DNA from: Candidatus Nanopelagicales bacterium
GTDB lineage: Bacteria; Actinomycetota; Actinomycetes; S36-B12
Length of the DNA: 5,895 nucleotides
Assembly (NCBI GenBank): GCA_938091275.1
Contig: CALKMY010000127.1
Span: forward strand, 1-5,895
Direction: 5' to 3'
Part shown: positions 1 through 5,610 of the stretch, piece by piece
Position numbering within the stretch: the stretch's first letter is position 1
How the letters are laid out: every line of letters begins with the position of its first letter
Program-made: the position numbers and the translations under genes
The notes under the pieces: model-generated
Database searches by the model: none
What the model was told of the DNA's origin: nothing
What the model saw: only the letters and a program-made list of their open reading frames with translations

Positions 1-28
1 CTGGCCGCGGACCGGGGATCGTCAAACA

Positions 29-54
29 CGCGACGTCATATAGCGGTCGTCGCG
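29..54 (+). promoter_or_regulatory. stem-loop immediately upstream of the rpoA ribosome binding site
   Basis: CGCGACG at 29-35 is the exact reverse complement of CGTCGCG at 48-54, giving a perfect 7-bp GC-rich stem with a 12-base AT-containing loop. The hairpin ends directly before the GGAAGGA Shine-Dalgarno stretch at 55-61. It could influence rpoA translation or mark a processing or attenuation point between rpoA and the gene upstream. It has no run of T, so it is not a canonical terminator. The structure is seen directly; any role is inference. The remaining bases of 1-70 carry no recognisable coding sequence and no convincing -35/-10 pair. Confidence 0.4.
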
Positions 55-70
55 GGAAGGAACAGTCACA

Positions 71-1126
71 GTGCTCATCAGTCAACGCCCCATCCTCACC
101 GAGGAGCCGATCAGCGATAACCGTTCGCGCTTCGTCCTCGAGCCGCTCGAGCCGGGCTTCGGCTACACCCTCGGAAACTCGATGCGACGTACCTTGCTGT
201 CATCCATTCCGGGTGCAGCGGTCACCAGCATTCGCGTGGATGGCGTTCTTCACGAATTCAGCACCATCGAAGGCGTTACCGAAGACGTCACCGAGGTGAT
301 TTTGAACCTCAAGCAGCTTGTTGTCTCGTCCGAACACGACGAGCCGGTGGTCATGTACCTCCGGAAGCAGGGACCCGGTGTCGTCACCGCAGCAGACATC
401 CAGCCGCCGGCGGGAGTTGAGGTGCACAACCCTGATCTCCACATCGCATCGCTCAACGCCAAGGGCAAGATGGAGATTGAGCTCGTTGTCGAGCGTGGCC
501 GCGGGTACGTTCCGGCGTCCATGAACAAGCAGCCGGGCCAAGAGATCGGCCGCATTCCGGTTGACTCCATCTACTCGCCGGTCATGAAGGTGAGCTACAA
601 GGTTGAGGCCACCCGCGTTGAGCAGCGCACGGACTTCGACAAGCTCGTCCTCGACGTCGAAACCAAGGCAAGCATCCGGCCTCGGGACGCTATTGCGTCT
701 GCGGGGCACACGTTGGTGGAACTCTTCGGCCTCGCACGAGAACTCAACGTTGACGCGGAGGGGATCGACATCGGTCCATCGCCGACGGACGCTTTCGTCG
801 CTGAGCAACTGGGTACTCCGATCGAGCAGCTGGACATGACTGTTCGGTCGTACAACTGCCTCAAGCGCGAGGGCATCCACACCGTGGGCGAGCTGATCAC
901 GCGCAGCGAGGCCGACTTGCTGGATATCCGAAACTTCGGGCAGAAGTCCATCGACGAGGTGAAGGTCAAGCTGGCAGGGCTCGGTTTGGCGCTCAAGGAC
1001 AGCCCGCCAGGGTTCGATCCAGGAGCAGCGGTGTACTTCACCGACGAGGACTCCGATGAAGACTACGAAGTATTCGAGACCCCTGAGGTGGACGATTCGG
1101 CCTACGCCGAGGACGAGCAGCTCTAG
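71..1126 (+). CDS. rpoA: DNA-directed RNA polymerase subunit alpha
   Basis: This encodes the alpha subunit of RNA polymerase (351 aa), whose dimer nucleates assembly of beta and beta' and whose C-terminal domain contacts UP elements and activators. The N-terminal domain covers about residues 1-230, with the assembly motif GYTLGNSMRRTLLSSIPG at 31-48. A linker leads to the C-terminal domain at about 250-310. There TVRSYNCLK (257-265) holds R259, the counterpart of E. coli R265, and NFGQKSIDE (288-296) matches the second DNA-contact helix region. The protein ends in an acidic tail (325-351, 14 of 27 residues Asp or Glu), which lengthens it compared with the 329-aa E. coli protein. The GTG start is supported by GGAAGGA at 55-61 and by the typical actinobacterial N-terminus MLISQRP. 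It is followed 51 bp later by rplQ, the standard alpha-operon order. Confidence 0.99.
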   Translation: MLISQRPILTEEPISDNRSRFVLEPLEPGFGYTLGNSMRRTLLSSIPGAAVTSIRVDGVLHEFSTIEGVTEDVTEVILNLKQLVVSSEHDEPVVMYLRKQGPGVVTAADIQPPAGVEVHNPDLHIASLNAKGKMEIELVVERGRGYVPASMNKQPGQEIGRIPVDSIYSPVMKVSYKVEATRVEQRTDFDKLVLDVETKASIRPRDAIASAGHTLVELFGLARELNVDAEGIDIGPSPTDAFVAEQLGTPIEQLDMTVRSYNCLKREGIHTVGELITRSEADLLDIRNFGQKSIDEVKVKLAGLGLALKDSPPGFDPGAAVYFTDEDSDEDYEVFETPEVDDSAYAEDEQL

Positions 1127-1164
1127 CGCGGTCGTCCTGCGCCACCTTCTACCCGAACAGCTAC

Positions 1165-1170
1165 AAGGAG
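1165..1170 (+). promoter_or_regulatory. ribosome binding site of rplQ
   Basis: AAGGAG lies 7 bases before the ATG at 1178 and fixes that start. It is the strongest Shine-Dalgarno match in the window, as expected for an abundant ribosomal protein. The 51-bp gap from rpoA shows no terminator-like hairpin with a T-run, so rplQ is probably cotranscribed with rpoA. Confidence 0.8.
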
Positions 1171-1177
1171 ACACACC

Positions 1178-1771
1178 ATGCCCACGCCAACCAAGGGTCC
1201 TCGCCTCGGCGGTGGTCCGGCGCACGAGCGGCTCATGCTGGCGAACCTCGCCACAGCCCTGTTCGAGCACGGCAAGATCACCACGACCGAGGCCAAGGCC
1301 AAGCGTCTTCGTCCACTGGCCGAGCGTCTGATCACGTTCGCCAAGCGCGGGGATCTGGCGGCTCGCCGAAAGGTCATGACCGTGATCCGGGACAAGTCGG
1401 TGGTACACGAGTTGTTCACCGAGATCGGCCCGCAGTACGCCGGTCGCCCCGGTGGCTACACGCGCATCACGAAGATTGGTTCACGCAAGGGTGACAACGC
1501 CCCCATGGCGGTCATCGAACTTGTCGAGCCGATGCTGGAGCAGGTGGTCGCCGAGGCGACTGGCGCCACCAAGCGTGCGGCGAAGGAGCGGGACGAGGAG
1601 CAGGCTGCGGCCCCTGACGTCGCGGAAGACGCCGTGGGAGACGTGACGGAGGACGCCGCTGATGAGGTCGCGGAGTCAAACGACGCAGACACCGATTCTG
1701 AGGACGGTTCGGAGGTCGACGCGCAGGAGAGCGCGGAGGCCAGCTCAGACGAGACCGCTGACGACAAGTAA
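1178..1771 (+). CDS. rplQ: 50S ribosomal protein L17 with acidic C-terminal extension
   Basis: This encodes large-subunit protein L17 (197 aa), which binds 23S rRNA near the peptide exit tunnel. The conserved domain spans about residues 1-118: the start MPTPTKGPRLGGGPAHERLM, the helix LANLATALFEHGKITTTEAKAK (21-42), and the end segment GGYTRITKIGSRKGDNAPMAVIEL (92-115). E. coli L17 is 127 aa. Here an extra region of about 75 residues follows, composed mainly of Ala, Glu, Asp, Ser and Thr (about 137-197), low in complexity and probably disordered. Acidic extensions on L17 occur in other actinobacteria; this one is on the long side. It ends 27 bp before truA. An antisense frame of 402 codons across rpoA and rplQ is a coding shadow. 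Confidence 0.98.
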   Translation: MPTPTKGPRLGGGPAHERLMLANLATALFEHGKITTTEAKAKRLRPLAERLITFAKRGDLAARRKVMTVIRDKSVVHELFTEIGPQYAGRPGGYTRITKIGSRKGDNAPMAVIELVEPMLEQVVAEATGATKRAAKERDEEQAAAPDVAEDAVGDVTEDAADEVAESNDADTDSEDGSEVDAQESAEASSDETADDK

Positions 1772-1798
1772 CGCGAACGGGCAGTTCCAGGAGTACGA

Positions 1799-2632
1799 GT
1801 GGCCGATTCCCCTCGCGGAGCGACCACTCGTTTCCGTTTACAACTCTCCTATGACGGGTCTGAGTTTCACGGTTGGGCCAAGCAGAGGGGACTTCGAACC
1901 GTCGAGGATGAACTCGGATCGGTTGTCGATCACCTAGTCGCGGAACACGTGGATCTCACGTGCGCGGGTCGAACGGATGCTGGCGTCCACGCACGCGGAC
2001 AAGTGGTCCACTTTGATGCTGAGAGGGTCGACCGCCTCACGCTGGACCACCTCAATGGAGCCCTGCCCCATGACATACGGGCAAGGCAGTTGGATGTTGT
2101 GCCGCCAGAGTTCGATGCACGATTCTCCGCGCAATGGCGCCGCTATTCGTACACGGTTTCCGACGATCCACGGGGGCCTGATCCTCTCATGCGTCGATAC
2201 CAACTGGCGCTGTCGGATGAACTGGACATCGACGCCATGAACGAAGCATCACGCTCTCTCGTCGGGGAACACGACTTCTCTAGTTATTGCAAGGTGAAGG
2301 AGCACGGAACCTCTGTTCGTGAAGTTCTCGAGTTGGAGTGGGACAGACGCGTATCAGCGGACTCGGGGCTTCGAACTGCGATCATGCATGTGAAGGCCGA
2401 CGCTTTCTGCCGGTCGATGGTGCGCAGTCTTGCGGGAGCGCTCATTCCCGTCGGCCAGGGCCGTAAGAACCGTGAATACCCTGCCCAGGCTCTTGAGAAG
2501 CGTTCACGTGACGCCGGAATTGCTGTGATGCCGGCCCACGCGCTGGTTCTCGAGGAAGTCGGATATCCGGCGGCTGATCAGTGGGAGCAACGTCAATGGC
2601 GAACGCGCAGCGTTCGCTCCGGTCATCAATAG
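1799..2632 (+). CDS. truA: tRNA pseudouridine synthase A
   Basis: TruA converts uridines 38-40 in the anticodon stem-loop of many tRNAs to pseudouridine (277 aa; the E. coli enzyme is 270). The family start RFRLQLSYDGSEFHGW is at 11-26. The catalytic motif GRTDAGVHA spans 57-65, with the nucleophile Asp60 at the same number as in E. coli. The conserved segment FDARFSAQWRRYSY (105-118) carries the active-site tyrosine region. FSSYCKVKEHGTSVREV (160-176) and DAFCRSMVRSLAGALIPVGQG (201-221) match the C-terminal half. The GTG start is supported by AGGAG at 1789-1793 and places the core motif at the usual distance from the N-terminus. A short Arg/Gln/Trp-rich tail closes the protein. Position after rplQ is typical for actinobacteria, and the 27-bp gap suggests cotranscription. 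Confidence 0.97.
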   Translation: MADSPRGATTRFRLQLSYDGSEFHGWAKQRGLRTVEDELGSVVDHLVAEHVDLTCAGRTDAGVHARGQVVHFDAERVDRLTLDHLNGALPHDIRARQLDVVPPEFDARFSAQWRRYSYTVSDDPRGPDPLMRRYQLALSDELDIDAMNEASRSLVGEHDFSSYCKVKEHGTSVREVLELEWDRRVSADSGLRTAIMHVKADAFCRSMVRSLAGALIPVGQGRKNREYPAQALEKRSRDAGIAVMPAHALVLEEVGYPAADQWEQRQWRTRSVRSGHQ

Positions 2633-2655
2633 AACGAGAAGTCGAACGACGCGTC

Positions 2656-2661
2656 TAATCT
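2656..2661 (+). promoter_or_regulatory. candidate -10 box for a leaderless cupin transcript
   Basis: TAATCT fits the TANNNT -10 pattern common in actinobacteria. It ends 6 bases before the ATG at 2668, so transcription would be expected to begin at or next to that ATG. The upstream stretch has no recognisable Shine-Dalgarno sequence, which fits a leaderless mRNA. No convincing -35 box is seen at 16-18 bases upstream, so this remains a candidate. Confidence 0.4.
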
Positions 2662-2667
2662 CGGACC

Positions 2668-3000
2668 ATGATCCGATCCTTCGACGCATGGGAGCCAGTC
2701 CTCCGTCACACCCTGGCCAGTCCAGACAAGAACCGCAGTGGCGACGTCACCACAGCGGTAGAGGCGCTTGCCACCGAAGGTGACATGGAAGTCGGAGTCT
2801 GGGAGCACTCGGTGGGTGTCTCCACTGATGTGGAGGTCGAGGAGGTGTTCGTTGTCCTGTCAGGGCGAGGGACGGTTACCTGCGACAGCGGGGGGTGCAT
2901 TGATTTGGCGCCAGGTGTCGTGGGGTTGTTGCCGATGGGCGCCCAGACCACGTGGACGGTGACGGAGCCGCTGAGGAAGGTCTGGATCACGCTTTCCTAG
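2668..3000 (+). CDS. small single-domain cupin protein (Cupin_3 / DUF861-like)
   Basis: This is a 110-aa soluble protein with a single cupin beta-barrel pattern. Motif 1 lies around VGVWEHSVGVSTDVEVEEVFVVLSG (42-66, with E58/E59 at the conserved glutamate) and motif 2 around PGVVGLLPMGAQTTW (82-96). The ending TEPLRKVWI (99-107) resembles the 'W.V.E.LRK.Y' ending of the Cupin_3 group. The two histidines of classical motif 1 are absent, and the usual histidine position of motif 2 is T94, so it probably lacks the classical metal site; this is common in that group. The substrate is unknown and I do not assign a pathway. It has no signal peptide or membrane segment. The ATG has no Shine-Dalgarno sequence but follows a -10-like box. 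It lies in the truA-rplM gap with no functional link to the neighbours that I can see. Confidence 0.8.
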   Translation: MIRSFDAWEPVLRHTLASPDKNRSGDVTTAVEALATEGDMEVGVWEHSVGVSTDVEVEEVFVVLSGRGTVTCDSGGCIDLAPGVVGLLPMGAQTTWTVTEPLRKVWITLS

Positions 3001-3070
3001 GCGCTGGCCGCTCGGGTTCGGAAAACGTTCGCCCGTCTGGGGTGTGGGGACTGCCACTTCAGGCGTCGGG

Positions 3071-3076
3071 TAGGCT
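3071..3076 (+). promoter_or_regulatory. candidate -10 box of the rplM-rpsI-glmM promoter
   Basis: TAGGCT fits the actinobacterial TANNNT -10 pattern and sits in a gap between genes of different function. A start about 7 bases downstream (near 3083) falls directly before the first hairpin of the leader at 3085, which supports the placement. The -35 region is poor: GGGACT at 3047-3052, with an 18-base spacer, shares only the GAC core with TTGACA. The first part of this gap (3001-3060) shows no gene and no convincing terminator for the cupin gene. Confidence 0.45.
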
Positions 3077-3084
3077 ACGGCGTT

Positions 3085-3190
3085 GCTGCCAAATCCAGCG
3101 GATTAGCAGCCTGGATGCCCGGAAAGCATCCAGTACGGCCTCGAAGCTCGAGGCACAGAATCCAGTCCCGACGAGAGAAAATGAGGCGGC
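3085..3190 (+). ncRNA. structured 5' leader of rplM (candidate ribosomal-protein autoregulatory RNA)
   Basis: Three hairpins follow one another. P1 (3085-3110) pairs GCTGC (3085-3089) with GCAGC (3106-3110) and, past a small internal loop, AATCC (3092-3096) with GGATT (3100-3104) around the loop AGC. P2 (3111-3133) is a perfect 8-bp stem, CTGGATGC with GCATCCAG, and abuts P1 with no gap. P3 (3138-3154) is a perfect 7-bp stem, GCCTCGA with TCGAGGC, also with loop AGC. A 28-base single-stranded stretch then leads to the GAGG ribosome binding site at 3183-3186. None of the hairpins has a T-run, so control at translation rather than termination is more likely. The rplM-rpsI leader is known to be an L13 target in E. 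coli, and L13 leader RNAs are known in Firmicutes. I do not recognise this fold as either. Confidence 0.55.
3183..3186 (+). promoter_or_regulatory. ribosome binding site of rplM
   Basis: GAGG lies 7 bases before the GTG at 3194 and supports that start. It is part of TGAGGC (3182-3187), which can pair with GCCTCG at 3138-3143 in the leader, so its access could be regulated. Confidence 0.65.
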
Positions 3191-3193
3191 GCC

Positions 3194-3637
3194 GTGCGCA
3201 CCTACAGTCCGAAAGCCAGCGACATCACTCGCAGCTGGCACGTTATCGATGCGACCGACGTAGTCCTGGGTCGCCTCGCCACCCACGTCGCACAGCTCCT
3301 TCGGGGGAAGCACAAGGCGACGTTCGCACCCCACGTCGATACCGGCGACTTCGTGGTCGTGGTTAATGCCGACAAAGTGGCGCTCACCGGATCGAAGCGT
3401 GAGAAGAAGATCGCCTACCGGCACTCGGGATACCCGGGTGGATTGAAGGCCACTTCGTACGAGGAGCTCCTCGAATCTGACCCACAGCGGGCCATCGAGA
3501 AGGCCGTGAAGGGCATGCTCCCGCACAACAAGTTGGGACGTCAGCAGATCAAGAAGCTGAAGGTCTACACCGGCGCGGATCATCCGCACGCCGCGCAAAA
3601 TCCACAGCCGTACGAGATCTCCCAGGTCGCGCAGTAG
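3194..3637 (+). CDS. rplM: 50S ribosomal protein L13
   Basis: L13 is an early-assembling 23S rRNA-binding protein of the large subunit (147 aa; E. coli 142). The N-terminal segment RSWHVIDATDVVLGRLAT (13-30) and the family signature KGMLPHNKLGRQQIKKLKVY (106-125), continuing into TGADHPHAAQ (126-135), are both intact. The GTG start is preceded by GAGG at 3183-3186 and gives the usual actinobacterial start MRTYSPKASDITRSWHVIDA. An ATG at 3181 is in another frame and has no ribosome binding site. It is the first gene of a unit with rpsI (27-bp gap) and glmM, behind a folded leader that may allow feedback by free L13. Confidence 0.98.
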   Translation: MRTYSPKASDITRSWHVIDATDVVLGRLATHVAQLLRGKHKATFAPHVDTGDFVVVVNADKVALTGSKREKKIAYRHSGYPGGLKATSYEELLESDPQRAIEKAVKGMLPHNKLGRQQIKKLKVYTGADHPHAAQNPQPYEISQVAQ

Positions 3638-3664
3638 CCGCGCGGATAGAAAGAAGAGGAAGCC

Positions 3665-4159
3665 GTGTCTGAGGCAACTGTCGACATCACAGAAGAAGAA
3701 GTGGACGAAGCTCCGTCCGAGTACACCAGCGAGTCGCCGGCGTCTGCCGTTGTTGCTCGCGAGGTGACGACCGCGCCCGGGTCTGCCACCGGTCGTCGCA
3801 AGGAAGCCATCGCCCGCGTCCGCCTGGTACCGGGAACGGGGCAGTGGACCATCAATGGTCGCTCGCTCGATGAATACTTCCCGAACAAGGTTCACCAGCA
3901 GGAGGTCAAGGAACCCTTCGTCACCCTCGGTGCGGACGGACGTTTTGACGTCATCGCTCGCATCAACGGAGGGGGTGTATCCGGACAAGCCGGAGCGCTC
4001 CGTTTGGGCATTTCGCGGGCCTTGAGTTCCATCGATGAAGAGAACAATCGGCCGTCGTTGAAGAAGGCGGGTTTTCTCACACGTGACCCACGGGCCAAGG
4101 AGCGCAAGAAGTACGGCCTGAAGAAGGCTCGCAAGGCGCCCCAGTACAGCAAGCGCTAG
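3665..4159 (+). CDS. rpsI: 30S ribosomal protein S9 with acidic N-terminal extension
   Basis: S9 belongs to the head of the small subunit, and its C-terminal tail reaches the P-site tRNA anticodon stem-loop. The protein is 164 aa against 130 in E. coli. The conserved domain begins near TGRRKEAIARVRLVPGTG (42-59) and includes the signature NGGGVSGQAGALRLGISRAL (101-120). The tail ends KKARKAPQYSKR, with the terminal Ser-Lys-Arg that contacts tRNA. Residues 1-40 are an added, acidic, probably disordered stretch; shorter extensions are known in other actinobacteria. The GTG start is supported by AGAGGA at 3655-3660, although the 4-base spacing is short. The next in-frame starts would cut into the family domain, so at least part of the extension is real. 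Confidence 0.97.
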   Translation: MSEATVDITEEEVDEAPSEYTSESPASAVVAREVTTAPGSATGRRKEAIARVRLVPGTGQWTINGRSLDEYFPNKVHQQEVKEPFVTLGADGRFDVIARINGGGVSGQAGALRLGISRALSSIDEENNRPSLKKAGFLTRDPRAKERKKYGLKKARKAPQYSKR

Positions 4160-4162
4160 AGG
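4158..4162 (+). promoter_or_regulatory. glmM ribosome binding site overlapping the rpsI stop codon
   Basis: AGAGG at 4158-4162 shares its first two bases with the TAG stop of rpsI (4157-4159) and lies 5 bases before the GTG of glmM. With only 8 bp between the two genes, ribosomes ending rpsI could start glmM, so translational coupling is likely. Confidence 0.6.
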
Positions 4163-4167
4163 TAAGC

Positions 4168-5517
4168 GTGGGCCGACTCTTCGGCACCGACGGTGTTCGC
4201 GGACTTGCCAACAGGGACGTCACAGCGGAGCTCGCTGTCGACTTGGCGGTCGCTGCGGCGCATGTGCTCGGCGATGTCGGTGCGTTCGACGGCCATCGAC
4301 CGTTAGCGGTCGTTGGTCGCGACACCCGGGCCAGTGGTGAGTTCCTTGAAGCGGCGGTTGTTGCGGGTCTCGCTAGCGCCGGCGTCGACGTCACGGTTGT
4401 CGGGGTTCTGCCCACACCGGCGGTGGCGTGGCTGACGTCTGAGCTCGATGCAGATCTCGGCGTCATGCTGTCTGCTTCGCACAACCCGATGCCCGATAAC
4501 GGGATCAAGTTCTTCGCCCGGGGCGGTCATAAGTTGGCCGATGACATTGAAGACGCAATCGAACAGCGCATTGGCGAGGAATGGGAGCGACCCACCGGCT
4601 CAGATGTTGGTCGGATAACCCATGACTCACGTGCCGGGGATCGCTACGTGGATTTTCTTGTGGGGACTCTCGGCACCCAATTGGATGGGCTACGGGTTGT
4701 CGTCGATTGTGCGAATGGCGCCGCGTTTGAGGTGAGCCCCCGGGCACTTGAGCGTGCCGGAGCTCAAGTAACGACTATCCACGCGCAGCCAAATGGCTGG
4801 AACATCAATGACGGTTGCGGGTCGACCTACATGGAATCCCTGATCGCCGCGGTTCGGGACGGCAATGCTGATGTGGGGATTGCCCACGATGGCGACGCAG
4901 ACCGATGCCTCGCCGTAGCCGCCGACGGATCCATCATCGATGGTGATCACATACTCGCCATGTTGGCCTTAGCCAAGAAGGAGAGCCAGACCTTGGCACA
5001 CGGCACGGTCGTCTCCACTGTGATGGCCAATCTCGGCTTCAAGATCGCCATGCAGGACGCAGAAATCACCGTGTCGGAAACGGCGGTCGGAGACAGGTAC
5101 GTCCTCGAGGAAATGAACGCTGGTGGCTTCGTCCTGGGTGGAGAGCAGAGCGGTCACATCGTGATGACAGACCTCGCTGCCACAGGTGACGGAGTTCTGA
5201 CGGCCTTGCACGTTCTCGCGATCATGGCGAAGACCGGCCGCTCTCTGGCGGATCTTTCGTCATGCGTCGTCAAACTCCCTCAGGTTCTCGTGAATGTCAG
5301 TGGAGTAGACAAGGACGCTGTGGCCTCCAGTGATGCGGTGACACGAGCGGTGGAGGAGGCGGAGTCGGCCTTGCAGGGCAAGGGGCGAGTGCTGCTGCGT
5401 CCATCGGGAACCGAGCCGGTGGTACGCGTCATGGTGGAAGCGCCGAGTGTCGAGGAAGCACAGCGACTGGCCGATTCCATTGCGGATGTTGTCCGGGTGG
5501 ATCTGGCCCTGGGCTAA
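4168..5517 (+). CDS. glmM: phosphoglucosamine mutase
   Basis: GlmM interconverts glucosamine-6-phosphate and glucosamine-1-phosphate, the step after GlmS on the way to UDP-GlcNAc and peptidoglycan. It is a full-length cytoplasmic alpha-D-phosphohexomutase (449 aa; E. coli 445). The start MGRLFGTDGVRGLANRDVTA is typical. The active-site loop LSASHNP (101-107) holds the phosphoserine S104. The magnesium loop DGDADR is at 241-246. The sugar-binding loop GGEQSGH (324-330) is the form seen in GlmM rather than in other mutases. The phosphate-binding motif RPSGTEPVVRVM (411-422) lies in the last domain. All key residues are present. The GTG start lies 8 bp after rpsI with a clear ribosome binding site. 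It is cotranscribed with rplM-rpsI, tying wall precursor supply to ribosome synthesis, and is followed after 93 bp by glmS, the preceding enzyme. Confidence 0.98.
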   Translation: MGRLFGTDGVRGLANRDVTAELAVDLAVAAAHVLGDVGAFDGHRPLAVVGRDTRASGEFLEAAVVAGLASAGVDVTVVGVLPTPAVAWLTSELDADLGVMLSASHNPMPDNGIKFFARGGHKLADDIEDAIEQRIGEEWERPTGSDVGRITHDSRAGDRYVDFLVGTLGTQLDGLRVVVDCANGAAFEVSPRALERAGAQVTTIHAQPNGWNINDGCGSTYMESLIAAVRDGNADVGIAHDGDADRCLAVAADGSIIDGDHILAMLALAKKESQTLAHGTVVSTVMANLGFKIAMQDAEITVSETAVGDRYVLEEMNAGGFVLGGEQSGHIVMTDLAATGDGVLTALHVLAIMAKTGRSLADLSSCVVKLPQVLVNVSGVDKDAVASSDAVTRAVEEAESALQGKGRVLLRPSGTEPVVRVMVEAPSVEEAQRLADSIADVVRVDLALG

Positions 5518-5523
5518 GCCTTC

Positions 5524-5539
5524 GGGCGGTCGCCGTCCC
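5524..5539 (+). terminator. GC-rich hairpin after glmM, possible weak terminator
   Basis: GGGCGG (5524-5529) pairs with CCGTCCC (5533-5539) around a TCG loop, giving six G-C pairs with one bulged T at 5536. It begins 7 bases after the glmM stop codon. It has no downstream T-run (only TGGCTTCT), so it is not a canonical intrinsic terminator. U-poor hairpins after operons are reported in actinobacteria. It may alternatively protect the 3' end of the glmM mRNA. Confidence 0.3.
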
Positions 5540-5573
5540 ATGGCTTCTGAGCGCAACGCATCGTTTAGGTGGA

Positions 5574-5589
5574 CCGCTGACGTCAGTGG
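5574..5589 (+). promoter_or_regulatory. palindrome in the glmS promoter region, candidate operator
   Basis: CTGACGTCAG at 5577-5586 is a perfect 10-bp palindrome. Including the flanking CC and GG it becomes 16 bp (5574-5589) with one mismatched pair. It lies just upstream of the -10-like TAGTCT at 5598, where a -35 element or a dimeric regulator site would be expected. CTGACG at 5577-5582 could itself act as a -35 box, but the 15-base spacer is short. No regulator can be named. Confidence 0.35.
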
Positions 5590-5597
5590 AACAGGCG

Positions 5598-5603
5598 TAG
5601 TCT
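5598..5603 (+). promoter_or_regulatory. candidate -10 box for a leaderless glmS transcript
   Basis: TAGTCT fits the TANNNT pattern and ends 7 bases before the glmS ATG, so transcription would start at or beside the A of the start codon. No Shine-Dalgarno sequence is seen in the 20 bases before the ATG. The same arrangement precedes the cupin gene. The 93-bp gap holds no long leader, and a GlmS-type ribozyme as found in Firmicutes would not fit. Confidence 0.45.
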
Positions 5604-5610
5604 TGCCGCC

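Noticed and set aside
1..70. End of rpsD upstream of rpoA
   Set aside because: No frame in this stretch shows the conserved C-terminus of S4 followed by a stop, so the upstream gene must end before the window.
200..1408. 402-codon open frame on the minus strand across rpoA and rplQ
   Set aside because: It lies antisense to two well-identified genes, has no recognisable domain, and such long antisense frames are common in GC-rich coding sequence because of third-position bias.
3013..3035. Possible terminator hairpin after the cupin gene (CGGG ... CCCG)
   Set aside because: Only four G-C pairs around a 15-base loop and no T-run; too weak to call.
3115..3366. Plus-strand frame from ATG 3115 (with a second ATG at 3181) overlapping the rplM start, possible upstream ORF
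   Set aside because: The product is extremely Arg-rich and out of frame with rplM, there is no ribosome binding site, and the ATG at 3115 lies inside the P2 stem. It is better read as leader RNA plus an rplM shadow.
3059..3988. 309-codon open frame on the minus strand across rplM and rpsI
   Set aside because: It shadows rplM, rpsI and the leader, is not recognisable as a protein, and has no supported start.
5518..5527. GCC-TTCG-GGC mini-hairpin directly after the glmM stop codon
   Set aside because: The stem is only three base pairs long despite the stable tetraloop sequence, and it competes with the longer hairpin at 5524-5539.
5518..5610. glmS ribozyme/riboswitch before glmS
   Set aside because: The gap is only 93 bp, shows none of the expected nested pseudoknot arrangement, and the gene looks leaderless; that ribozyme is known mainly from Firmicutes.
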